From Anaerolineales bacterium (GTDB lineage Bacteria; Chloroflexota; Anaerolineae; Anaerolineales; UBA11858): a stretch of DNA of 64,000 bases. Numbering within the stretch: position 1 is the stretch's first letter; each line of letters starts with the position of its first letter. The position numbers and the translations under genes are program-made. Shown here piece by piece: positions 8,701-15,773 of the stretch. Below the pieces are notes generated by a model. That model saw nothing but the letters and a program-made list of their open reading frames with translations. It had not been told where the DNA came from and searched no databases. The stretch spans positions 1-64,000 of the forward strand of contig JANQED010000120.1 in NCBI GenBank assembly GCA_028278545.1, read 5' to 3'.

Positions 8701-11081
8701 CACGCGCTTTCCAGCGCAGCTAAGGCTGTGTCGGCTCGATCTAGTTTCAGGGCCACCCGGCTTAAACCCAACGACAGTCGTTTGGCCCAGATAGGGTCTT
8801 TGGCGAGTTCCGATCCCAGGGCCAGATGGTAGCTCTCCAGGGCGGCCTGATCCTTACCATTGCTCTCTTGGGCTTCCGCGAATAGTGCCTTAGCCAGGTC
8901 ATGATCCGGATCGATCTGCAAGAGATTTTTGAGGGTCTCCTCAGCCTGGTCTAACTGAGTGCGCGTAGCAAGCTGCGCCTGGGCGTAATCCAGTTGTATT
9001 TCTTGGTTGTTTGGATCGTGCTTCGAAGCCATATATAAGGGCGCTAAGGCTTCCTCGGGCTGATCCAGGTTCAACAAAGCTTTGGCATAAGCATGGGCCA
9101 GGGCAACGTGGGTGGGCTGGCTGTGATGGGCGGCTCCCAGCACCTGTTTGGCCTCTTCGAAATGCCCCAGGTCGATGAGCGTATCTCCGAGAGCTTGCGT
9201 GATTTTCGTGTTCAGCGAAGTTTGGTGTACATCGACCAATTCGGAGGCGAGTTGAAATGCCTTGAGTGCTTTCGTGGGCGTATTGGCTTCTTGGTAGGTG
9301 TACCCCAAGGCCAAATGGATTTCGGGCGATTCAGGAGCTGCCCGGGAGGCGGTCAACAAGGTCTGGTGCGCTTTCTCACGCTCGCCTTTATCCTGCTGGA
9401 CCTGTGCCAGGGCCAGCCAGGGTTCGGGGTGTTCGGGCGTCAATTGGATAGCCTTTTCGAAGTGGCTCAACCCCTCATCCGGCTTCCCTTGGGCGCTGAC
9501 CGCGTGGCCGAGGAGGGTGTGTGCAACGCCATCCTCGGGGTTATGATCCAGTATTCCATTGCAGATATCGACTGCCTGTTGAAGTTGTTCGGCATACAGG
9601 GCGCAGTTTGCCAACGCATGATGATCGCTGGCCTGGTATTCGCTTTCTCTATGGATGACGGCTTCGCGCTCGCCTAAAGCTTCCGCCCACTCCCCGAGGG
9701 TTTCCAGGGTATCCGCCAGGTCGCGGCGGACTTTCATATTCTCAGGGTCCAATGTGACGGAGAGGTAAGACCAGGGCAGGGCTTGATCCGGGGTACCGGC
9801 CTGTTTTAGTGCCCTGGCCATGATCTGGGCAGATTTCGCGTCGTTGGGGTGATCGTCGAGAGTTTGGGAAGCCAGGGAGATGGCCTCACCGGTCAGGTTC
9901 AATTCCAAGAGGAGGGCCGCCAGGGCAGCTTCCTCGATGGATGGAGCGCCTTCGGCTTGATATATGTCCAGGGCCTGTTTGGCGTTTTCCTGGGCGGTGA
10001 GCAGATCGCCCTCATGAGCAGCGAGCCGGGCATCGAGCAGCAACGTGGAAGCGGTTGGCGAGGGAGACTGTTCAGCAATGGTGTTTGCCAAAGACTGGGC
10101 ATCTTTGTAGAAGCCATGATCCATCAGCGTCAGGGCTAAAGACGCCGATTGCTCGACGGGTTGGTGGGGGCTGTGCTTTTTCCACACAGCCAGGGCCTCT
10201 TTTGGGTCTCCTGCCTGGATGGTAGCTTGGGCGGCCTGCAGGGCGAGCGTGGTTTTGATCTGCTCTAAGGCTTGCTGGGCTGAGGAAAGCGTTGCGCGCG
10301 CATCATTGGGGTTGGCTACCAAGTGTTGGAAATCGGCCTGTTGGAGCAGCGCCTGGAGATTCTTGATGGAGGGGGTTAGTTGGGAGGTGACTCCTTTGGC
10401 GTTTTTGGTGGGGATTACCTTTGCAGCAGTGGTTTGAAAGTCCAATGAGAGCCGATGTGTCAATTCTTCGGCGATTTTGGGATGTTGCGTTTGCAGGGTG
10501 TTCAGAATGGAGAGACGCTCCTCTGATGGGGCTGCCCTGAGGCGCGTTTCTAAGTTTTCGAGCAGATTTTCTACAGTCTGGGGGATGGACAATAGAACCT
10601 GAAGGATTTTCTCTAAAGAAATTGCCTGGAGCAACTCCTGCCCATCAGGGAGCAGCGAAAATAAGCAGGCCAGGGCTAAATCTGTCAGCGATGATGACGG
10701 TAGGGCAGACCATTGATCGGGTTTATCGCGCAATGCCAGGGCGATCAATCCGGCATTGTTGAGGTCTGATTTTAGTTTGTTGTCGGAGGTGAGCACCTCA
10801 TAGGTGTATTGGGCGCGGTCGGCCAGGTCTGCGGGGAGGCTTTTGGGTACATTGCGCAGGTCTTCGGCGCGAAGTTTGTATCCCAGGGAAAGCAGGGCTA
10901 AATTTGCCGGTATCCAGGCCTCGGGGGTAGGATCCAGTTCGGACATGGCAGTCCCTCTGAACTCTTCATCCTGAAGCGCCGCCCAAACCGCTGAATTCTG
11001 CCTGAGGGCTGGAATGATTTGGGGCCAAGATTCTTCTGGGAAGAAATTCTTAAAATCAAAAATCGTCAAGGGTGGGGGCAT
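5724..11081 (-). CDS. Giant tetratricopeptide-repeat protein (1785 aa)
   Basis: Almost the whole protein from about residue 280 onward is tandem TPR units of about 34 residues (recurring small residues at TPR positions 8 and 20, and P at 32), probably more than 35 of them. This would make a very long superhelical scaffold. The first 240 residues are different: helical, Leu-rich and without TPR consensus, perhaps a specific N-terminal adaptor domain. No signal peptide or membrane helix is seen. The gene lies 7 nt downstream of the small membrane protein gene and 3 nt upstream of the caspase-like peptidase gene, which itself starts with TPR-like helices. Partner binding, holding the protease or sensing a ligand, is inferred only from the architecture and the operon. 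Confidence 0.9.
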   Translation of the reverse strand: MPPPLTIFDFKNFFPEESWPQIIPALRQNSAVWAALQDEEFRGTAMSELDPTPEAWIPANLALLSLGYKLRAEDLRNVPKSLPADLADRAQYTYEVLTSDNKLKSDLNNAGLIALALRDKPDQWSALPSSSLTDLALACLFSLLPDGQELLQAISLEKILQVLLSIPQTVENLLENLETRLRAAPSEERLSILNTLQTQHPKIAEELTHRLSLDFQTTAAKVIPTKNAKGVTSQLTPSIKNLQALLQQADFQHLVANPNDARATLSSAQQALEQIKTTLALQAAQATIQAGDPKEALAVWKKHSPHQPVEQSASLALTLMDHGFYKDAQSLANTIAEQSPSPTASTLLLDARLAAHEGDLLTAQENAKQALDIYQAEGAPSIEEAALAALLLELNLTGEAISLASQTLDDHPNDAKSAQIMARALKQAGTPDQALPWSYLSVTLDPENMKVRRDLADTLETLGEWAEALGEREAVIHRESEYQASDHHALANCALYAEQLQQAVDICNGILDHNPEDGVAHTLLGHAVSAQGKPDEGLSHFEKAIQLTPEHPEPWLALAQVQQDKGEREKAHQTLLTASRAAPESPEIHLALGYTYQEANTPTKALKAFQLASELVDVHQTSLNTKITQALGDTLIDLGHFEEAKQVLGAAHHSQPTHVALAHAYAKALLNLDQPEEALAPLYMASKHDPNNQEIQLDYAQAQLATRTQLDQAEETLKNLLQIDPDHDLAKALFAEAQESNGKDQAALESYHLALGSELAKDPIWAKRLSLGLSRVALKLDRADTALAALESAWQEAPEDTEIALMLTEVYKANELPNKALQVAKSALQANLSDLDMVIWFTDQALELNEPSEALSAIEKGLLLDPQQARLYLKKGHVLLQLEDFDEAREAYDQVSTLEYATPDELETAAKGLVAMGDTSRAAAILERAIALCKSNHGTKQKDQLINLLTRLAKTHEANHDYQAAIDTIDEALALTAGISALEISKAELLVKLNQVERAAAWIDASLERSPENPALNLQAARIHRTLGDLNTAFFHAQKALENSEHFQKLSALILKTDLALGMMEPDRAEEALSSQSAFVSNSPDDLVTLHCLKGEMALAKSAEIAAEDALASASKVASDHPRTLALQARLHLRQDNPDEAKRGLEKALLALGEFDPGHLSSPAIHLAVAEAAVECQSWDSALFLLNEAGKIAPLEPLAFAELARVLVLRAEYQHLCRLLNLQTHALGDAAASQHAFGQFEAAILSATRALESVRDSQTATRHQQNFLATWLARGQAIFQPSLEHAKALIELPPTPESKAACLATLRACGEWKQAAKAALSVFEDIMAEQITHPELWGQIAITLTRENSELASLAAHTALDNATKDAHPNYPIFHALQADVAHRVGDKATQLKAIQALLSVWENEPRWHAIAADLLLKDVEAGEMAIQDGITHLEKATQLEPLKVAYYQKLGEAHWAAKNIDSAIRTLKQATSLAPKDPHSWKLLAEIYQSNSELEKAKKCADKALRLSPDLPGPYLILAEIALKYGQPQDTLKHVKKVLQIKPGEPRGLLLQADALTFLDKHAEALSSLEAATARLLPTTDLLLKTVELKRHVRGEKVAMESLNNLAAQYPKDPKILVAHAQAQAETGDRQQAIQSAQRALQNSGDKLTSEDKAKLLHILGHLLRRNGQLDQAVQHLSQAIDYVPEWVDPYIELGRTYHERRQYDQALQTYQQAIAITPGDPRAYYQAGLTLKETKDYPNAEVMLRNAAQLAPEDISIQRQLGAIVALNLVHNPKQVLTAIKTH

Positions 11082-11088
11082 TGGGAGA

Positions 11089-11418
11089 TTAGCCTCTAGA
11101 TAAGTAAAAGACGAGACCGAGGGCGGCTACCAGTTGCAGAGAGCCCAAAGTGACCAGTAGGACACCAAGCCCTGCCGTTGTTCGCACCATCTGGGTGGTG
11201 GCTGTGAGCAGCGCGGAGGCGTTTCCGACCAAACCGGAGAGTTCTTGGGCAAGCCCCTTTTGGGCTAACTTGCGGGTGTGGGTTGTGATCTCGCGCACAT
11301 CCTGCCCCATGGAACGGGTGAGCAAGACTAGTACGCCAGCGACGAAGGTGACTGTGCCTAATAGGAAGAGGCTCAGGGTCATGGCGAGAATGATATCGTG
11401 CAGGTCGAGATTATTCAT
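11089..11418 (-). CDS. Small two-helix membrane protein of the TPR-protease operon
   Basis: An unrecognised 109-residue protein. Two hydrophobic helices (about 9-33 and 80-106) flank a roughly 45-residue polar, amphipathic helix rich in Thr, Gln and Arg/Lys that looks like a short coiled coil, similar in style to DUF948 or chemoreceptor linker proteins. It is the first gene of the operon: AGGAG precedes the ATG with good spacing, and the giant TPR gene begins 7 nt after its stop. It could anchor the TPR/protease pair to the membrane or act as a membrane-perturbing effector; the sequence does not decide between these. Confidence 0.75.
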   Translation of the reverse strand: MNNLDLHDIILAMTLSLFLLGTVTFVAGVLVLLTRSMGQDVREITTHTRKLAQKGLAQELSGLVGNASALLTATTQMVRTTAGLGVLLVTLGSLQLVAALGLVFYLSRG

Positions 11419-11515
11419 AATGGTCTCCTATCCTTGCGGGCTAATGGTGCAAGAAGTATTCCAGCCCCCCTTCCCCGATCTTACGGGTCAGACGGGAGTG
11501 AATTCTGACAAACTA

Positions 11516-11544
11516 TTGACGAATACCCATTCCCCCAGTAAAAT
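11516..11544 (+). promoter_or_regulatory. Sigma-70-type promoter for the 11.6 kb gene
   Basis: TTGACG (11516-11521) and TAAAAT (11539-11544) are separated by exactly 17 nt, a close match to the housekeeping consensus. Transcription would start near 11551, giving a leader of about 50 nt before the ATG at 11604. Confidence 0.6.
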
Positions 11545-11562
11545 CTCACCCGTGTTTATGTC

Positions 11563-11592
11563 GTCGCCAATATCTGGTGGCGGCGTTTTTTT
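11563..11592 (+). promoter_or_regulatory. Terminator-like hairpin in the leader
   Basis: A 7-bp stem (11563-11569 with 11578-11584, one G-U pair) around an 8-nt loop is followed by seven T residues at 11586-11592. It lies downstream of the predicted promoter and just before the ribosome-binding site of the next gene. That is the layout of an intrinsic terminator used as an attenuator, although the stem is short. Confidence 0.45.
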
Positions 11593-11603
11593 GCGAGGTA
11601 GAT

Positions 11604-12173
11604 ATGACTGAGGAAAAGCGAACGACCGACGAAATTTCCCGTGATGAGGCAGTTGAGCAGACCGAAAATCAAGATGTCTCAGGCGAGGTTGTCAACCTGA
11701 CCGGAACCCAGGTGAGGGATGTCCAGGCTGATCTTGTGCGCTTGCAGCAGAGCGGTGCCCAGACGATCAGCGCCACCGAAGTCGAATTGCGAGCCGGTGG
11801 TGCCGGTCAGGTGGATGCTCAGGAGGTATCCATCACCCAGGGCGGCGCGGGCCTGGTTCAGGGGGAATCAGTGGATATCACCCAAGGCGGTGTTGGCGTT
11901 GCCCGGGCAGGGAATGCGACAGTTGTCGAGGGTGGTGCAATCGTGGTCTTCACTGATAGCGCTTCATTGCAAAATTCTCAGGCTGGCGTCGTCGTTGCAC
12001 GCCAGATGAGCGCCGATAAGATCCGCACTGGCGTACTGCTGGCCGGCGAGGTCAATGGTGATGTGGAAACCGCCCTCGATACCCCCCGGGCGATGTTGGT
12101 GGGCCTGGTGGCAGGTGCAGCGATCGGTTTAGTGCTGTGGGTTGGGCGGCTGATCACAGGCCGCAGAGAATAA
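11604..12173 (+). CDS. Beta-helix-like repeat protein with C-terminal membrane anchor
   Basis: An unrecognised 189-residue protein. After an acidic N-terminus, residues 25-150 consist of short Gly/Ala/Val/Gln repeats (variants of ITQGGAG and VVEGGA) of the kind that form stacked beta-turn solenoids, as in bactofilins. Residues 157-182 form one membrane helix with a short basic tail, so the solenoid is probably held at the membrane. The longer frame from a GTG at 11577 would start inside the hairpin; ATG 11604 with GAGG at 11595 is better. It is divergent from the TPR-protease operon across 185 bp, but a functional link is not shown. Confidence 0.7.
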   Translation: MTEEKRTTDEISRDEAVEQTENQDVSGEVVNLTGTQVRDVQADLVRLQQSGAQTISATEVELRAGGAGQVDAQEVSITQGGAGLVQGESVDITQGGVGVARAGNATVVEGGAIVVFTDSASLQNSQAGVVVARQMSADKIRTGVLLAGEVNGDVETALDTPRAMLVGLVAGAAIGLVLWVGRLITGRRE

Positions 12174-12190
12174 TATCTGTGTTGAACTGT

Positions 12191-12231
12191 GCAGCACATA
12201 ACACTTACGGTGCTGCGCGGAAATATTTTTT
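12191..12231 (+). terminator. Probable weak terminator
   Basis: A 7-bp perfect stem (12191-12197 with 12210-12216, extendable by a wobble pair and a G-C) is followed by an A/T stretch ending in six T residues. It lies just after the beta-helix-like gene and before the L25 gene, and could also be part of the L25 leader. Confidence 0.45.
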
Positions 12232-12234
12232 GAG

Positions 12235-12273
12235 GAGCGAGGGTAACCCGGGAAATCCGGGTGAGAGGCGCTC
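12235..12273 (+). promoter_or_regulatory. Structured leader upstream of L25
   Basis: Two nested helices can form: GAGCG (12235-12239) with CGCTC (12269-12273), enclosing ACCCGG (12245-12250) with CCGGGT (12256-12261). The ribosome-binding site AGGAAGGA follows directly. L25 binds 5S rRNA, so an rRNA-mimicking autoregulatory leader is conceivable. This is inference from foldability in one sequence. Confidence 0.35.
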
Positions 12274-12287
12274 TGAGGAAGGATAGA

Positions 12288-12959
12288 ATGTCTGAGCAAA
12301 TCGTTTTAGAAGCCTCTAAGCGAGAGGTGGTTGGTAAGCAGGTCAAGCAATTACGCCGTGAGGGCAAACTCCCGGCGATTCTTTATGGACATGAGGTTGA
12401 ACCAACGCCGATTTTCCTGAATCAGCGCGAGACCTCCAAGATCTTGAAGGAAGTCGGCTCGTCCACGTTTGTCACATTGAAAGTGGATGACGAAGAACAT
12501 GCCGTCCTGGTTCGCGAAACCCAAAAGGGTGTCATTAGCCGGGAATATCTGCATGTGGACTTCCAGGTGATTGCCATGGATCAGTCGGTGCGGGCACAAG
12601 TACAGGTCGTCGTCGTTGGCGATGATATCCCGGCTGTGCGCGAACTTGGTGCTATGGTTGTCACTGGCCTGGATTCGCTGGATATAGAGTGTCTGCCGAA
12701 GGACCTTCCGGAACAGATCGAGGTTGACGCCTCTATCTTGGAAAACATTGGTGATATTATTATGGTCAGAGACCTCAGCCTGCCCGACAGTCTGACAGTA
12801 TATGATGATCCAGAGACCATGATTGTTGTGGCGACCGCGCCAACGGCTATCGTCGAAGAGGAAGAAGAGGAAGAAGAACTCCTCGAGGTCGAACCTGGCG
12901 CGGAAGAGCCAGAAGTCATCGAAAAAGGCAAAGGCGAAGACGAGGAAGACGAAGATTAG
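12288..12959 (+). CDS. rplY: 50S ribosomal protein L25 (Ctc type)
   Basis: The 5S rRNA-binding large-subunit protein in its long Ctc/TL5 form (223 aa). The N-terminal L25 domain (residues 1-95) carries the typical LRREGKLPAILYG segment, followed by the second beta-barrel domain (about 100-185) and a very acidic Glu/Asp tail (about 190-223). The tail is typical of the long form but here unusually long. The ATG at 12288 is chosen over an upstream in-frame start because AGGAAGGA sits just before it and homologues begin at this point. A strong terminator follows at 12975-13006. Confidence 0.93.
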   Translation: MSEQIVLEASKREVVGKQVKQLRREGKLPAILYGHEVEPTPIFLNQRETSKILKEVGSSTFVTLKVDDEEHAVLVRETQKGVISREYLHVDFQVIAMDQSVRAQVQVVVVGDDIPAVRELGAMVVTGLDSLDIECLPKDLPEQIEVDASILENIGDIIMVRDLSLPDSLTVYDDPETMIVVATAPTAIVEEEEEEEELLEVEPGAEEPEVIEKGKGEDEEDED

Positions 12960-12974
12960 GTTGTCTCTATGCGA

Positions 12975-13006
12975 CATCCCGCGTGGCGTTCCCAGCGGGA
13001 TGTTTT
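12975..13006 (+). terminator. Intrinsic terminator of rplY
   Basis: An 8-bp GC-rich stem (12975-12982 with 12995-13002) with a 12-nt loop is followed by TTTT, a standard rho-independent terminator 15 bp after the L25 stop codon. Confidence 0.75.
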
Positions 13007-13018
13007 CATTTAATCAAG

Positions 13019-13627
13019 ATGCGAAACAGATCGATTGACAGGATATTTGGACTATTTTTGGGGTTGGTCTGGCTGACCTCAGCGTGTGCTACCGCTCCCG
13101 AAGAGGCGGATGCCGAACCTGTGCTGATCCCTACATCGACTCCCACGCAGGCTGACCTGCCGCCAGAGATCGCCCAGCCCGGAGAAGTTCGTCAGTGGGG
13201 GATATCAGCAGAAGCCGGCACATCTTACGCTGACCCCGAATGGGGGGCCGAGCAAGCCAGCGGGGAGCCGGATACTGTACGATGTGGCGATTTCCAAAGC
13301 GCCTGGGCCTCCTCGGGGAGCGACTCTGTCGATTGGTTAGAGATTCAGTTCGAAACGCCCGTTTACGTTACGGCGGTGAATATCGTACAGACTTTCAACG
13401 CCAATCAAATTGCCAAAGTGGAATTGATCGGCACCTTTGGTCGCTCTCAGACGATCTATGAACAGATACCTGTTCAGGTCGATCAACCTTGCCCGTATAT
13501 GCTGTCCATTGATGTCGCGAAAACATCAGTGCTGTATAACGCTGTTCGCATCACAGTGGATCAATCTGTATTAGGTTTGGGGTGGAATGAGATCGATGCC
13601 GTTCAACTGGTGGGGGATACAGAGTAG
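13019..13627 (+). CDS. Lipoprotein with discoidin-like beta-sandwich
   Basis: A 202-residue predicted lipoprotein: basic N-terminus, hydrophobic stretch and lipobox LTSAC with the lipid Cys near residue 22, then a short acidic Thr/Pro linker. Residues about 60-200 contain YADPEWGAEQASGEPD, a conserved Cys pair, WLEIQFETPVYVTAVNI and a matching C-terminal strand. This is the pattern of F5/8 type C-like carbohydrate-binding sandwiches common in Chloroflexota surface proteins. The ATG at 13019 gives a proper signal peptide; the upstream start does not. A ligand cannot be read from the sequence. The gene is probably monocistronic, following the L25 terminator. Confidence 0.7.
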   Translation: MRNRSIDRIFGLFLGLVWLTSACATAPEEADAEPVLIPTSTPTQADLPPEIAQPGEVRQWGISAEAGTSYADPEWGAEQASGEPDTVRCGDFQSAWASSGSDSVDWLEIQFETPVYVTAVNIVQTFNANQIAKVELIGTFGRSQTIYEQIPVQVDQPCPYMLSIDVAKTSVLYNAVRITVDQSVLGLGWNEIDAVQLVGDTE

Positions 13628-13666
13628 ACAGCTGGCGATCTTGGAGCTAGCTGGCTGCCGAATAGC

Positions 13667-14296
13667 TCATTGATAGCGGTCTTGGGGTCTCGACAAGCCC
13701 AATGCCTCTAGCAGTAGCATGGTCATGCGGGCGCTGGCACCCCAGAGTATTTCGCCATCATAGGGTTGGAAGTGAATCACCGGGAAAGGCTTTCCCCGCT
13801 GTTGAAGCCGATGGCGCTGAATCTGGCGGTGGGCTGGGTCAGCCAGCCATTCGAGAGGGATTGTGAAAATACGGCTGACTTCGATGGGTTGGGGGCGCAA
13901 ATCATACGGCCAGGGGATCGCACCGACGACGGGGGTAACGCGGTAATTGGTGATGGTCAGCATATCCCGCAGACGCCCAAGAATGCGCACATCTTCTGGA
14001 TTCAACCCCACTTCTTCATGCGCTTCGCGCAATGCGGTTTTGTCTGCGTCTGGGTCCTCGGGGTCGCAGCGACCGCCTGGGAAGGCCACCTGCCCCCCGT
14101 GACGATCCTTGGGGTGCAGCGTTCGCCGGATGAAGAGCAGCTCCCAGCCGCCCTCAGCGCAGAGCAACGGTATCAGCACCGCAGCCGATTGAGGTGGGTC
14201 CTGAGACCATTGGGCGGTGTAGGGGGATCCGGGGAGTGATCCGGGCTTTAGGGCCTCGGCCAGGTGTTGAATGATCTCTGCTTCCGTAAAACGCAT
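13667..14296 (-). CDS. Nudix hydrolase, CoA pyrophosphatase-like
   Basis: A 209-residue Nudix protein. The Nudix box is complete: GGRCDPED, then TALREAHEEVGL, matching G-x5-E-x7-RE-U-x-EE-x-G-U. The preceding LLFIRRT segment and the overall length fit the NudL/CoA diphosphatase group, which cleaves coenzyme A or its oxidised forms to phosphopantetheine and ADP; other nucleoside diphosphate substrates are possible. It is the last gene of a minus-strand operon with the zinc-ribbon protein (9-nt gap) and TrmI. Confidence 0.85.
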   Translation of the reverse strand: MRFTEAEIIQHLAEALKPGSLPGSPYTAQWSQDPPQSAAVLIPLLCAEGGWELLFIRRTLHPKDRHGGQVAFPGGRCDPEDPDADKTALREAHEEVGLNPEDVRILGRLRDMLTITNYRVTPVVGAIPWPYDLRPQPIEVSRIFTIPLEWLADPAHRQIQRHRLQQRGKPFPVIHFQPYDGEILWGASARMTMLLLEALGLSRPQDRYQ

Positions 14297-14305
14297 ATAA
14301 AATAT

Positions 14306-14872
14306 TTATCGCACGCCGCTGCCGCAATAGGGGCATTCCGCGGTGCTGGCGTCTTGCCATTCAACCTCGTCAGCGCGGATAGGCCCTCCACAGGATGGGC
14401 AATGGAGAGGCAGTTCAGGGCGGCGAGTCGATCTTCCAGCATCTTGATAGGTTTCGGCTTTCTCAGGTAGGGTGTCTTTCAGCCATTCCTCGAACTCTTT
14501 GGTGTGATCGGCGTGCCCCCACTGCTCGAGTTCGTCTACAACGCGTTGGCCTGTCTGGTGAAGTCTTCCCCAATGTTGGGCCGCGACGAAGATATTCAAT
14601 CCTTGGCGCAAGAGATCGGTGCCTTTCTCCGTATTGCCCGCAAGTGTGTACGCTCGCCCGGCTTGAAGGTATAGCCTCGGGGCTTGCCGGAGCATCCCGC
14701 GATCATGTGCGCCGCGCGCCAGACGTTCGAAGATAGTGGCGGCATTGGCGTAGTCACCATTTTCCATCGAGCGATGGGCGCGCTGCAACGCCCGGTGGGC
14801 CCGATCGTGCTGAGGAGGTGGCCCCATTGGTCGACGACGGCGTCGCATGGGGGAACGTCTTCTTCGTGGCAT
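14306..14872 (-). CDS. TPR-like protein with C-terminal zinc ribbon
   Basis: A 188-residue protein of unknown function. The first 20 residues are extremely Arg/Pro-rich (repeated RRRR), probably nucleic-acid binding or unstructured. Residues 25-110 form TPR-like helix pairs. Residues 155-187 hold a zinc ribbon with CPSCGG and CPYCGSG about 23 residues apart. It starts 3 nt after the TrmI stop with GGAGAG overlapping that stop, so it is translationally coupled to a tRNA methyltransferase. An RNA-related role is a guess from the basic tail, the zinc ribbon and this context. Confidence 0.75.
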   Translation of the reverse strand: MPRRRRSPMRRRRRPMGPPPQHDRAHRALQRAHRSMENGDYANAATIFERLARGAHDRGMLRQAPRLYLQAGRAYTLAGNTEKGTDLLRQGLNIFVAAQHWGRLHQTGQRVVDELEQWGHADHTKEFEEWLKDTLPEKAETYQDAGRSTRRPELPLHCPSCGGPIRADEVEWQDASTAECPYCGSGVR

Positions 14873-14875
14873 TTC

Positions 14876-15706
14876 TTACTCTCCTGATGCCTCTGATTGT
14901 ATCTTGCTTACTGTCGAGGCAATTTCAATTGGGCGCGCAAAGATCAGGTACCCGGTGTGGGCGATCATGCGATGTTCAGGGCGCAATCTCTTCCCAACCG
15001 GGTTGTAGTAGCGCAGCATGATCTCGCAGACCTCGACGAATTTGAAGTCCTTGCTTTCCAAGGCGTTGAGTAGCAGCCCAACCTGGTTTGTCGTCGGCAA
15101 TAAACTGCCAAAGAACCCCCCTGGTTTAAGGGCAGCGCGCGCTTGGGCTAGATAATCCTCGGGATTGGGCAGATCCAGAAAGAGGGCATCCATGCCGGTT
15201 TCGTCGAAGCCTTCCTCGATATCCCGTTGCTTGAAAGTGACTCTGTCAGCCAGGCCAACTCTTTTCACGTTGTCGAGGGCGACTTCTTGATTCTCCTCCC
15301 GGGCCTCGTAGCTGAAAACATGTCCATCAGGCCCCACGGCGTGGGCTAAGGCGATGGTGAATCCGCCGGACCCAGAACCCGCTTCAAGCACCCGTTGGCC
15401 CGGTCCGATGGCCATATTCATAAGGATGAAGCCAATATCCTTCGGGTACATGATCGTTGTAGCGCGACGTAAGTTCAGCAGCACTTCGTTCAAGTTGGGT
15501 TGCAGCACCAGGAATTTCTTGCCAAGATGACTGCTCACCTGTCGCCCCCATGATTGGCCGATCAGATCAGCATGCTCGATGATCCCATTGTGCGTTTGTA
15601 GTCGCTCGCCCGGTTTTAGCTGTACGATGAAGGTTTTGTTGCGCGGCCCAATTAGCTGGGCGATTTCGCCGGGTTGAGCGAGGGAGGGAGCTGGTTGTTC
15701 GGGCAT
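14876..15706 (-). CDS. trmI: tRNA (adenine58-N1)-methyltransferase
   Basis: A 276-residue SAM-dependent enzyme of the TrmI family that makes m1A58 in the T-loop of tRNAs. The N-terminal beta-barrel (residues 1-75) is followed by the Rossmann domain. Motif I is VLEAGSGSGGFTIALA near residue 110, the acidic ribose-binding residue follows in FSYEARE, and the catalytic region includes LFLDLPNPEDYL, in which the DLPNP motif is diagnostic for m1A58 enzymes. It is first in an operon with the zinc-ribbon and Nudix genes. Confidence 0.92.
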   Translation of the reverse strand: MPEQPAPSLAQPGEIAQLIGPRNKTFIVQLKPGERLQTHNGIIEHADLIGQSWGRQVSSHLGKKFLVLQPNLNEVLLNLRRATTIMYPKDIGFILMNMAIGPGQRVLEAGSGSGGFTIALAHAVGPDGHVFSYEAREENQEVALDNVKRVGLADRVTFKQRDIEEGFDETGMDALFLDLPNPEDYLAQARAALKPGGFFGSLLPTTNQVGLLLNALESKDFKFVEVCEIMLRYYNPVGKRLRPEHRMIAHTGYLIFARPIEIASTVSKIQSEASGE

Positions 15707-15773
15707 AAACTAATCTTGAGGGGAGCGTAAAAACGTTTAGCGCATTTTCTCACCGCGCCCCACGCTTACCGCT

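Noticed and set aside
2856-11418. Membership of a classic defence island
   Set aside because: Neighbours are housekeeping genes (uridine phosphorylase, L25); no restriction, toxin, transposase or integrase genes are present, so a defence role is only one option.
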